Positions 34,201-45,624 of a stretch of DNA of 64,000 bases are shown piece after piece. Below the pieces are notes generated by a model. That model was given only the letters and a program-made list of their open reading frames with translations. It did no database searches and was not told where the DNA came from. The DNA comes from Coniella vitis. Lineage: Eukaryota > Ascomycota > Sordariomycetes > Diaporthales > Schizoparmaceae. Both the position numbers and the translations under genes were made by a program. The DNA lies in contig WUJK01000003.1 of NCBI GenBank assembly GCA_011317545.1, positions 1,860,001 through 1,924,000 of the forward strand, read 5' to 3'. Each line of letters opens with the position of its first letter. The stretch's first letter is position 1.

Positions 34201-35978
34201 CGAGGTTGATGAGTGGGCCGGGCCGTGTTGCACCCCGGCCCCGGCTGGTCCCCGCTGCGACTGCCACTGCACACGTTTGCCTGCAACCGCGCCTGCCCTG
34301 TTCTCTAGCGATTGATTGACTGCTTGATTGCCAGAGGTTGAGACCTTGCCGCCTGTTCCTCCATCCCACCTGTATGGTTGGTACTACTTCAACATAGTAC
34401 TTTGTACTACGTACTACATAATATACTATGTTATCTATGTTGCTGCTCGATGTACCCAAGTACCCAAGCATCCAGAAACCCCAGTACCTAAACACCTCCT
34501 TACTGCAAGTACCGCGTATATCCTGCGAAGATACTGCCCATTAACCCATGCATATATACACTGCGATATTCAGGCCAAAATGAGGAATCCAGACGCGGGA
34601 CTAACAAGAAAAAACAGAGGACACTTGGAGCAGCATGACGACCGTCGCCACTAATAAGCAATTCACGGTCAGCATGTCGGCTCTGTATTCGTACCCAGTA
34701 CACGCAAGCTCGAGCCAGGCTAGGCCAGCCAGCACACCACGGGCCCAGGGGCAGTCCAAGGGGCATCCACGACAGCCGGCAGGTGCTGGGCGCTGGTGCA
34801 TTGAGGCTATACTAGGTTTGTACCATGTACTATGTGGCGCATCGCTGTGCAGGAGGAGGAGCCTGGCAGCCCCATCTCGCCAATGAGACGTCAATTTCTC
34901 GCATCGTCCAGGGGAGACACGCAGCACGATGTCTGCTCCAGTGCATAGTATCCTACGTGCTCGAGGGCCCCACACCTCATCCTCTCTGCGTCTCGTCCCC
35001 TTTCCCCCTTCGTGTGGTGGCCTCTCCTGTCACCTCTGCTGTTTCCTCCCGTTCCAGCCACTAAACTCTCTCATCTTCTCGCCCAATTCCTCCCAAGCCC
35101 TCTTTCTTCCTGGCATCCCGTCTCTTTTCTGGAGTCTGCGCTTGGTCTGGCACGATTGTCCTCACAGCCGCCGTCGGTTGCTGTTGGGATTTGACAACCA
35201 CTCCCTCCTGACTCTGTACGCTCGTTTCACCACTCTGCCTGTCTCTTGCTGTGCTTCGCCTCGCTGGCTCTCTTGGACCCCTGGTTTATGACTCGTCCTG
35301 CCCAGCTTCTCGTCTTCAGTCCGCTCGCTCCAGACCTAGACTCTGTTGTTCTTGTTCTGGCCCCAGCATTGCTCTCACCACCACCAACCTAGGAACAGCC
35401 GATCTGTCTCTCGGACCGCCCCCAAGCGCTGGTCTTCAGTCTTGTCAGCCCAAAAGGCAGGGTCCCGGGGCCTTGACTTGGATTTCAGCTCGATTCTTGG
35501 CCATCGCCGCCGAAGTTTCTGGTTCCCGGCCAACCTACCTGCTTTCCCTACTCTTCTTTTCCTTCCTGCCGACTGGTATCGACTGCTTCTTTCCAACACA
35601 GGCACAGTCTCTGCTAGACAGCTCAGACTCCAACATAGCCGCTTTTAATCACGCCCTGCCCGGGACGAGACCCTTACGCCGACGCATTGTTGCATTTCTT
35701 CTGCATTTCCATCTGGATTCCGATATACCCAATAGAACACACGCGGCAGAGCAAGGAAAGCGGAACAAGGAAGATTCACATTGGCGATTTGCAAGACTGG
35801 AAAGGAAAAAACTGATAACAGCCTACTGAGAAGATTTACAAGCACGAGGGTTGCACAACACCGTTTCTTGGTGAAACGTTACCCGCCAATTGGATTGCTC
35901 CGAAGCACTTCTGAATTACTTTTCCCCCTTTCGATATACTACCTAGATTGGGCTCCTCAACAGTCCCTTCTCCAAACA
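31270..35978. other. 4.7-kb intergenic region with simple repeats and a pyrimidine-rich leader
   Basis: No supported gene. From about 34940 to 35970 the + strand is strongly C/T-rich, as expected for the promoter and long 5' UTR of the Flc gene that follows. A purine-rich stretch lies at 33270-33420. Short repeats include T/TTG runs near 32788-32811 and GATT/GACT repeats near 33171-33203. Several copies of a TACATAGTAC-like motif occur (31831, 33779, 34392). Open frames at 32991-33497 (-) and 35251-35829 (+) are compositionally biased and not convincing. Confidence 0.45.
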
Positions 35979-38277
35979 ATGGCCAGGAGTACGATATGGC
36001 GAGCTGCAGTCGCTGCTGCAGCTCTAGCAAAGGGCGTCTTCGCAGCAGACGTCCTTTCGACTTCGGGATTCACAAATTGCGAGACAAACTCCTCAATCCG
36101 AGTCAACAATGTGGACATCTCATATGACAAGAGTTCCATGACTGTCACCTTTGACGTTTCAGGAACCAGCAGCATCGAGCAAAATGTCACTGCGCAGCTG
36201 AACGTCACTGCTTACGGTTACAACGTCTACTCGGATTCTTTCAACCCATGCGAAAGCAGCACCTACGTCGCCGAGCTGTGTCCTGGTAAGTGCTCGCCCC
36301 TTTCCAAATAGCCCTGTTATTCTTGTGTGCTGACAGTGCAAAAAAGTACCTGCCGGCACATTTTCAGCAAGCGGCACCCAGAACATCTCGTCGGCATATG
36401 CTAGCGAAATCCCGTCAATAGCCTTCAGCATTCCTGATATCGCAGCCTCGGCTACATTGGAGCTCAAGTCTTTGAACACCGGGGAGGATGTCGGGTGTAT
36501 TGACTCTCAAATTTCCAACGGAAAAACTACTGCTGTCTCTGCCGTCTCATATTCTGCAGCCGCCATTGCAGGCGTTGCATTGGTCATGGGTGGTTTCACG
36601 GCCGTCAGCTCAGCCCTGGCTGGGAGCGGAAGTGCCTCGTCTGGCGCGAGTGCTAGCCCTAGCTTCGTGGAGGTCATGACTTGGTTCCAGGGCATGGCTA
36701 TGAATGGCATGTCTTCTGTCGGTCTTCCTTCGGTTTACCGCCAGTTTTCCAAGAACTTTGCCTTTTCCGTCGGCCTCATCAACTTTGAAAAGATGCAACT
36801 CGCGATTGACAACTTCCGTGCCGCGACTGGTGGCAACACCACCGACGATAGCGTTCAATATCTGTCAAACGCGACCCTGGTTTTCGCCGATGGGTCTATG
36901 GAAACATTAGGCAGTAGCAAGGCCAAGCGTGCTATGGCTGAGTTTTATGACTTTGTCGCCAGGGAGATCACGACCAGCATCAACACGACTGAGACATCGA
37001 CCAACAGCACCTCGGACAGCGCCACCAGCAGCATCACGGAAACTGTCAAGGGTATCAAGGCCTATGTTGAGGATCTCAGCATCCCGGACGCCAACACTTT
37101 CATGACCGTGCTCCTGATTGTCGCTTGTGTCATGGCTGCCATTATTCTCATCATTCTGTTCATCAAGGTCGTCCTCGAGGGCTGGGCGCTGTTTGGAAAG
37201 CTGCCCAAGGGCCTGACGGGCTTCCGCGAGCACTACTGGGTCACAATGGGTCGTCTGCTCACGCAGCTCATCATGCTCCTGTACAGCACCTGGGTTCTGT
37301 ATTGCATGTATCAGTTTATCCAGGGTGACTCGTGGGCTGCTAAGCTTCTGGCTGGATTGACACTGGCCCTCTTCACTGGTGTGCTTGCTTTCTTCGCTTG
37401 GAAGGTCTCGAGCACGGCTAAGAAGCTCCGCGAGACCGAGGGAGACGCCAGTGGCTTGTACGAGAAGAAGGACCTGTGGATCAAGTACAAACTGTTTTAC
37501 GACAACTACAAGAAGTCCTACTGGTGGATTTTCATTCCCGTCATCTGCTACATGTTTGCCAAGGGTGTCGTCATGGCCGCTGGTGACAACCACCCAATGG
37601 GGCAAAGCATTGCCCAATTTATTGTCGAGAGTCTGATGCTTGGTGTCCTTATCTGGAACCGGCCGTTTGAGCGCAAGTCTGGCAACGTCATCAACATAAC
37701 GATCCAGGTTGTTCGTATCCTCTCCGTTATCTGCATCTTTATTTTTGTCGACGAGCTTGGCGTTTCAGAGACAACTAAGAGCGTTCTTGGCTATGTTCTC
37801 CTTGTTATCCAGGCTGCTCTGACAGGTACACTTGCCATTTTGATCGTTTGGAATGCCATCAACTCCATTTTCAAGGAAAACCCCCACCGCAAGCGCAGAA
37901 AGGAAATGGGTAAGTCTGCTGCAATTTCTTTTTGGAACATTGCCCAAAAGATGCATCATCATGCTAACAATAAATCCGCAGAGAAAATGCGCGATCTCGA
38001 CACGCTTACGCCTCTGGATGCTCGCAACTCCCTACTTCTCGATCGCAAGGTGTCGAACCAAGACTCCGACACCTTCTCCTTGGCCAAGACAAACGTCGAC
38101 GTCAAGGAAACCAGCTACCAGCCTCTTGTGCATCACGCAGCACCACCAGGTCTTGTCAACGACGAGTACGGCCACTCATCGCCTGCTCCGTACGATAATG
38201 GTTATGGTCACTATGCTTCTGCGAGCGGTGGCTATGATAGTCGACTAGCCGGTGGCCGTACCCAAGGCTACTACTAG
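35979..38277 (+). CDS. Flc-type TRP-like membrane protein (ML-like domain plus TRP domain)
   Basis: Model: exons 35979-36285, 36347-37909 and 37982-38277, 721 aa. A signal peptide (MARSTIWRAAV...VFA, about residues 1-22) leads into an ML-like extracellular domain with paired Cys and several N-glycosylation sites, then a TRP-like domain with about nine hydrophobic segments and a polar Tyr/Gly-rich tail. This matches fungal Flc1-3/Pkd2-like proteins, linked to FAD or haem handling, calcium and cell-wall integrity in ER and plasma membrane. Intron 1 uses an AAG acceptor (36346), fixed by phase and similarity (CPVPAGTFSASG). Intron 2 (37910-37981) is 72 bp, free of stops and in frame, so retention would add 24 residues. 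Confidence 0.9.
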
Positions 38278-39189
38278 TGGAAGGAAATGGCAGGGGGCGC
38301 GGCGCGTCACCCACCCCTACGGAGCGGCGCGTGGTGCACATGATTGTGCTTGAAAGTTATTTTTCTTATGTTGTTTATATCCAGTACGGGCTCAATCACT
38401 CCCGTTTGACTTGTCTTCTTTGTTTTAAATCAGTTCCTTCGTCACACAAACCCACGATTGCGATGAATGTGTCAACTTTGTTCTTATTCTGGGGGAAGCA
38501 TCCTGACCACCAAATACACATCTCTAACCGGGAGCATTTGATCTGGCGCTTATATATTGCGGTAGTCTCAAAAATCGGAGAGAATGGGAAGAGGAGTTTA
38601 GCCTTTTGATATCATGTCGGGAGGGTTAGTAGAGAGATATATACCAAGGGCAGAGGGATGTGTGTGTGTGAAATCACAGGATCTGCACACAATCTTGGGT
38701 TAGCATTGCAGTACCTTTTCTTCTACAACTTAAAACGTCCTCATACCAGATCCCTGTGTCGTCATTCTTGGCTGAAATTGAGATGAGTTGGTACAAAATC
38801 CTAACAAATTGAAAAGAAGTACATATATATACCTTACAAAGATGCTTCTTACGGAAACCAGCTTAAGTATGATGACCACCTAGGTAATACCTTGACCGCG
38901 TCAAATAAATAAATAGTAAAGGCAGTACTGCAGTTCACTAAAGACAAGATAAGTACGTGATGTTGTCAACCCGTTGTAGCACAACATTTTAAGATATGGT
39001 ATGAGAGCACCTCATCCAAAATCGTTTCTGCCCAGACAATGATTGAGTTACTTCAACATCTATGGTACCACAATCATCGTTTCAAACTTCCCCATGTTCC
39101 CCTCTTTCTCTTTCTCTTCTGAGAGGAAAAAATGAAATCATTGTCTTGTTGTTTTTTGTTTCTCGTATCTCTGTCTTTTCTTCAACCAC
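38278..39189. other. Convergent intergenic region between the Flc and prp5 genes
   Basis: 3' flanks of two convergent genes, AT-richer than its surroundings. No gene or repeat recognised. Confidence 0.4.
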
Positions 39190-42100
39190 CTACGTAATCG
39201 TATACCGTCCACTAGCCGGCGCACGACTCTCTGCATCCGCCGCAGCAATTGTTCCCTCCTTGAGCAACCGCGTAAGCTCCGTCAACGCATTGCTGACAAC
39301 CACCTCGGTATCGCCTTCAATAAGAATATACAATTTCGGTTCCTGGCCCTGCGCGGGTTCTTTACCAGCAGGGTAGAAGTTACCCTTGGTGGTAATCGAC
39401 GTGCCCGTCGCTTCGAGAATCTTGGCCACATTGGTGCGGTTCGTGACGGCCCAGCGCGCCTTTTGCGGGAAGTCGTTGATTTCCAGCGTCGCGTGGAAGG
39501 CACCTGCGTCGGGACCTTTGTTATCGATCGGCTGGCCGGGACGTAGCTGGCCTGCACGCGCAAGACGCGCATTGATGTCGTTGACGGCTTGCGCGGCCTT
39601 GTCGAGCGCACCGCCCTTGGCAGGTGCTGCAGCGCTGCCTGGCTTGACACTGCCGTCTGCGCCACCAGCAGTCGAGGAGGAAGGTTTGCCGTTTTCTTCG
39701 ACGGCGGCAGCAGCGGCGGCCTTTGCTGCTTCGCGCGAGACAATGGCCGAGGCAGCAGAGAGGATGGCGGTGGCGGCTTTGTTTTTCTTTTCGTCGTCAG
39801 CGGGCGTGGCTTCTTCCTTTTCATCGTCTTCTTCGCCTTCAGCCTTGTGCGTCTTGCGCTCGCGCAGGCGTGCCGCTTCACGCTCCTTGTCGAGCCGCTC
39901 AAGACCTTTGCCTCCAAAGCCGGACTGGTCCTTTGCTTTGCCGGCTTTGACCTTTTCCCGCCAGGCTTTGCGCATCTGATCAAGGCGCTCGGGCACGGGC
40001 TGGCCGCTCTGCTCAAGGGCTCTAGCGATACCGGGCGCGCAATTCTCTTGCTCCTCTGTTATAAAGGTGACTGCTGTACCTGTGTTGCCTGCTCGGCCTG
40101 TACGACCTGCTCGGTGGACATAATCTTCCAAGTGATTGGGAGCATCGTAGTTGACGACGAGCTTGAGCTGCTTGACGTCAAGACCACGTGCTGCTACCGA
40201 CGTGGCCACCATGACGGGGCAAACACCGCTTTTGAAGTCTGCAATTGTGGAGTCTCGATCAACCTGGTCTTTGCCACCGTGGATAGACATGCAGCCGTAG
40301 CCCTTGCGCAGCAGCTCACGAAGCAAGTCGTCGGCCTTTTCCTGGCGTTCAACGAAGATGAGGGCACGGACATCGTCGTCATCCTTGTAGAGATCACCAA
40401 GGAGTTCTAGCAGGCGCAGGAACTTGTCCTTTTCGTCTCGAATTTCCACAATTTGCGTGATCTCGGGAGCGACCACGCTCTTGCCTCCAACAGTAATTTC
40501 GACGGGATTCTTGAGAACCTTTTTGACCAAGGCGTCAATGATGCGAGGCATGGTCGCAGAAAAGAGTACAGTCTGGCGATCGGGTCGTACATTAGCAAAG
40601 ATCTTCATCACTTGAGGCTCGAAACCCATATCGAACATGCGGTCGGCCTCATCCAGTACAATGTACGTTGTGCGCTTGAGATTGACTACTCGACCCTGGT
40701 TGGCTGCCAGGAGATCAATGAAACGACCGGTGGTGGCGACGACAATCTCGGCTCCAGCTTTAAGCTGAGCAATCTGATCCTTGATGGGAGGCCCGCCATA
40801 AGCACAAACACCACGCAGGTTCAGGGCTGAGAGGAAGGGCTTGCAGTCACGGAAAATCTGCGTTGCGAGTTCTCTTGTCGGCGTGAGAATGAGGCCAATG
40901 GGTCCATCGTCATTAACGGGCTCCTGATCCTTGATATGGCGAAACATGGGGAGCAAGAAAGCCATGGTCTTTCCGGAACCCGTCTTTGCGACACCAATGA
41001 CATCTCGGCCAGACATGATGACGGGTAAAGCCTGCATCTGGATGGGTGTCGGCTTCTCATAGCCCAAGTTGTCAATAACATTGAGCAAAGGCTGCGTCAA
41101 GCCGCAGTGCGACCATTTTTGTACCGGCTTCGGCACATCTTTTCCAGAGACCTTGATGCCGTCCAGGTCCAGCCGAAGTTCCTGGACTTCTGCCTCAGTC
41201 ATTTGACTGAGCTCGTATGGCTCGAACCAGAAGTTCTTGCGAATGGGGTTGAGCTCAATCTTGCTGTAGTCGATGGTGGGTATATCCTTCTTCTTCTTCT
41301 TGGCGGCAATAGCGAGAATAGAGCCAGGATTGTCCTCGACCTTGTCCATGTAGTCGAACTCGTCGTCTGAAAAGTAAACCTCGGGTTCCTTTTCTGGCGT
41401 AGCCATTGTCTTGTTGCGACCCGTTGACTTCCTAATGGCCGGCTGCTCCACTAGCTCTCCCATGAAGGCATCCAGGGGATCGACGTCTTCATCGAGATCC
41501 ATGGTGTCGGGCTCCGCTTCAACTACCGCTGTAGCTGATGGAGCAGACTGAGCTTCCTCACCATTGGTTTCTGTGATGGGAGGCTTGTCCTTGGCTTCTT
41601 CATCCACCTGCATTGCCATACTCTGTTGCAGGATTCTTTCCTCACGTCGCTCATGGGCTGCGCGAGCAGCCGCTGCGGCCTCTTCCTCTGTTCCCGCAAA
41701 ATTGTCACCATCCGAATCGGACTCGTCTTCTTCGTTAGCAAAGGGCGCAGCATCTGCTTCTTCCAAAGACATGTCAGGAAGTTTTGCTAACTTTCTCTTC
41801 GAAGTTTCCTCATCGTCCAACACCAGCTTCCGCTTGGCGGCTGGCTTATCGCCTTCAGCACCAGTCTTCTGGAAACCAAACTTGTTGATTGCACTGCCGG
41901 TACGTAGAGCAGATGCTGTTATGGCGTTGTTAGCACGGTTAATGTAGAATTTGGAGGTCTTGGACGATGATGTAGACTCACCTGTTGAATCAGCCATCCT
42001 GACTGGTTTGGCAGATGTTGTGGGTGCGCCTGGGATATCTCCTAAAGCGGTCGTAGAGTGATGGCGAGCCGTGGACTTTTTCGCAATGGCTTTGGGATCA

Positions 42101-42966
42101 AATTTGCCTGCATATGCCACAGTCGGAGAGTCTTCCTGTGTGTGTTGCGGCGTGCTTGGCGAGGCAATAGCCGAGGTGGCAAGTGGTGAGGCTATGGCGG
42201 TTTGGGCGCCGCTAGCTCTGCCATCCATCTCTGCGAGGAGCTTTCGTGTGCTGCTGGCATCGATGTCTTTGGTGGCCTGTTTGGAGGTGAGGGTCTTCTT
42301 TTTCCAAGCCTCAAGTTTAGCAAGTCGTTCGGCTTGTTTATCACTCGGCGTTTGAGCTTGGATTTGTGTAGACTTAGCGGCCTGTAAAGTTGAAAAAAAA
42401 ATAGATTAGCACAACACAACAAGGATAAGGTTTGCGAAAGAGAAACTTAGCAATGTCGAGCAACGCACTTCAGCTTCTTTTGGGATAGTCTTGCTAGCAG
42501 ATGTTGAGCCACGTTGGCGAGCATCGTCAATCCGGCTGCGAGATGCTGTCGAGTCTACCGTTCCCTCGCGGCGGGAGCGAGCCGGAGACTCGTCCCTTCG
42601 AGGACGAGCATCACGTCGCCGTGGCGGAGATCTCTCCCTGGAGCGCCGTCTGTCGCGGTAGGAGCCCCCATCTCTTCGACCGCTTCTCGAGTAGTCATCA
42701 TCTCGATCTCGCCTGTCGATAGAACGGTCCCTGCGCCGGTGAGAATCTCGGTCCCTGTCGTACGAGTCTCGATATCGGTCTGGGCTGCGACTGCGACGGC
42801 GATCTCGAGTGGCGTCCCTCCGGTGGTCACGATCCCGGTCACGGTCACGGTCCCGATCTCGTGCCCGATCTCGTTCGCGGTCCCGGTCCCGGTCGCGTCT
42901 GTCGTCAAAGCGGCTTCCTCGACTTCCTGCAGGAGATGGTGAGCGCGATGTTCTGTGGCGAGCCAT
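39190..42966 (-). CDS. prp5: Prp5-type DEAD-box ATP-dependent RNA helicase
   Basis: Model: exons 42966-42469, 42381-41982 and 41915-39190, 1207 aa. The N-terminus is an Arg-Asp/Arg-Ser repeat region, then acidic linkers. The helicase core has all motifs: Q motif region with KPTPIQ, AKTGSGKT, PTRELA, VLDEAD, SAT, the ARGLD region and HRAGRTGRAG, followed by a long Lys/Glu/Ala extension. The RD-rich head, the extra-long N-terminus and the C-terminal domain after the core mark Prp5/DDX46, which remodels U2 snRNP at the branch site before prespliceosome formation. The second intron (41916-41981, GTGAGT, GCTAAC, ACAG) is 66 bp, in frame and without stops; if it is not an intron the protein is 1229 aa. 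Confidence 0.92.
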
Positions 42967-44216
42967 CTTCGAAAGTGTCTCTCTTCTTTGTTGGCTCAGC
43001 ACGGTGAGTATCAGTACATTAAAGAGTCTCCTTTGGTCTGATTCAACCCGGACGAGTCAGGAGCGAGCGTGCGCAGCACAGCGCAAGCGCGGCGCAGGAG
43101 AGTGTGTGGCTCAAGTCTTTGGGAGACGGAGCCGCTGACAGCCCCGATCGATCAGGACTACGCCAGCCAGCACAACGCGGTGAAGGAAGCTGCACGATGC
43201 GCCAACGTCGAAGATGGCTGAAGCGGCAGGGCGACACGCAGGCGCCGATAAGTGAATCTTGTAATGATAAGAAGGCTGCCTTTGGGCTGTGACTGGGTGG
43301 CGGTGCAAGAGGGACGTCAAAAGCTCGACGAGGTTTGGTGACAGGGTGAGTAACAGGGTAGACGAGGCTAGACGGGCGGCTAGGCGCCAAGTGGGGCCCA
43401 AACGGGGACCGGGGACTTGCAGCTTCTCGCGTTTAGCCTGGCCAATGCAATGATCCGTCGACAATACTATGGTACCTAGGCTACACAGTGTTCTGTACAT
43501 GTATACACTGTTTTAGTATACTATGTACATAGCATAAGTACATGTCATTCCCTGAGTTCTAGGTAACATACAGGGTCCCTGTTCCAGATTTTGCCCACCA
43601 CGCTGTCCAGATATCACGACAAGAAGTACTATGTAGCTACATTAGCAATCCAAGACTGGTCTGGGAATCGAAACCCCGCACGAGACCGGCAAGATTCACG
43701 ATTCCCGGTGCTGTGCTTAGCATACCAATCCTTCCATCTTCATGCCGTCCACCCCCAAGTCCCGAGCTCAGTCGGGGCTTACCGTAGGAAGGGCAGCTAA
43801 CAGCCTCGGAGAGGAGGGCCAAAGAAGGCCTACCACGGCCCGCCATGCCATCTCTCCGTGAAGGCTCGGAGGCAAGCTTGCAAGATTGCGTGTCGCTCGA
43901 CTGAGACGCTCAAAGGTACACAAGGGTCACAGGACAATAGGCTACGTGCAGGTCATTTGGGACCTTCCCTTGGGAGGAGGAGAGTAGTACATGCTTCTAA
44001 AGACATTGCGGCAGTTAGTCGCAATTACATAGCAGAGTCCAAGATATCCCTCCTTCTATGAACCCACACTACGATGCCTGCAACTATATACCATCTCGCT
44101 ACACTGCGCCTATAAATACCATTTATATCACTTGTCCATCGCCGTCCTTTCTCACCATTGCACCAACTCCTCCATACCAGATATACCTCCTCACAGATCC
44201 CCATATCAAACCCACA
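42967..44216. other. Divergent intergenic region between prp5 and the DJ-1-like gene
   Basis: 1.25 kb. Carries a dense patch of TACATAGTA/GTATAC-like palindromic motifs at 43464-43545. A tRNA-like T-arm near 43660 was examined and rejected. No gene recognised. Confidence 0.4.
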
Positions 44217-45412
44217 ATGGCCGTTTCCAAGCCTCTCCATATCGGCGTCTTCCTGCCCAGCCCAGCAGGTATGGCAATGGGCTCCCAACTCCTGTATGTG
44301 TTGCTTCCTGGGACAGCCCTCTGGACCCAAATTAACTTAAAGGCCCCATCCTCTACAAACCCTCGTTGCTGATTCCACCCCATCCTCACTTGCATCGCCT
44401 GACAGTGACTTGGCCTCCGTCGACTTCTTCTGGAGTCTATCGCGCCCATACCTCGAGGCCATCTCGTACATGCTGCCCTCTCCAAAATTCATCACCAATG
44501 CTCCGGATGTCACCATCTCGTACATTGGTGCCGCCGGTCCAGCGGGCACTCTGGTGTCACTCAGCGCTAGCCTCAAGATCCAGCTCACAAACCACTTCTC
44601 CGACGCGGCTGTGGCACCAGGCTCTCTGGACATTGTCCATGTGCCAGGTCCTGATCCAAAAGAACAGTGTATGGTTTTCTTCTTTGTTTCTTCTGATCTT
44701 CCATGCCCTTGACCACCTCCGGGTGCTTTCCTGCTTGCTCGCTCGCCACCAATCTCGCTTCGACTAAAACAGTCTTTGTCCCACTTCCACCACCATAGGG
44801 AGCGAAGAGGCACTTGCCTGGCTAAAGTCCCACGCCGACCACCCAGGCGTCGACATTCTCAGCGTCTGCACCGGCATCTACGTCTGCGGGGAAGCCGGCT
44901 TGCTGGTGAACAAAGAGGTGTGTGGACCTATGGGTCTCCAGCAAGACCTCGGCGTGCGCTTTGAGGCGCAAAAGGCTCGCTGGGTCGGTGACTCGTTTAG
45001 GTGGACTCGAGATGGCAATCTTTGGAGCAGCGGTGAGCTTTTCTATTCGTTCTTTTTTCCTTTTCTTCTTTTACGTATTCCTCCTCCGCTACCCCCCTCC
45101 CCCTTTTCTTGCTTGCTGGTCCAGTTTGAGCGTCCAATTATTAGCTTTTAGGACATGTTTCGGGGCCGATATTGGTCTTTGCTTTCATAACATACCTTCT
45201 TCATCACTGCGGTAGTGCGAAAGGTATATAAATAGGGCGCAACTTGGAAGCTAACGGATCGCTGACAATGACATTGACGCATAGGTGGCGTCACCAACGG
45301 AAATGATCTGGTTGTTGCATATTGCAAAGAGAGTGGCCGTTTTGACGCGGAAACTGTCGAGCTTATGAGCGTTGTGTTTAACATGGGTGATCGTGCTAAG
45401 AAACTTCAGTAG
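44217..45412 (+). CDS. DJ-1/PfpI-family (class I glutamine amidotransferase-like) protein
   Basis: Model: exons 44217-44293, 44406-44668, 44799-45032 and 45285-45412, 233 aa. Introns of 112, 130 and 252 bp with donors GTATGT, GTATGG and GTGAGC; phases agree. Joined exons restore family motifs that no single exon shows: QLLDLASVDFF, VPGPDPKEQWSEEALAWL, the nucleophile elbow ILSVCTGIYVCGEAGLL with its conserved Cys, and SGGVTNGNDLV. Members have a flavodoxin-like fold; relatives act as glyoxalases, isonitrile hydratases or redox chaperones. The substrate cannot be read from the sequence. It is smaller than fused AraC-type regulators, with no DNA-binding domain. Confidence 0.82.
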
Positions 45413-45624
45413 CTTGTCTTGATTTCTTACTCCCAAGATTGGCGCGATGGAACTCTTCCTGAGAAAACAGACCCGGGCAGTGGAGCCCAGTATCCGTCAT
45501 TCCATGCCGTCAAACTACCGGGACTCTCTGCTGCAGTACACATACTTCTCATTTGCGCGCGAGCTAGTACTCTAATGACTACGCTCAAAATGTAACCAAA
45601 AAGATCCAACAAGTATTCCCCGTT

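Noticed and set aside
35251..35829. 192-codon open frame before the Flc gene
   Set aside because: Lies in the C/T-rich leader and has no domain; possible uORF only.
43640..43720. Possible tRNA on the minus strand (GGTTTCGATTCCC)
   Set aside because: No acceptor-stem pairing or D-arm at the needed distances.
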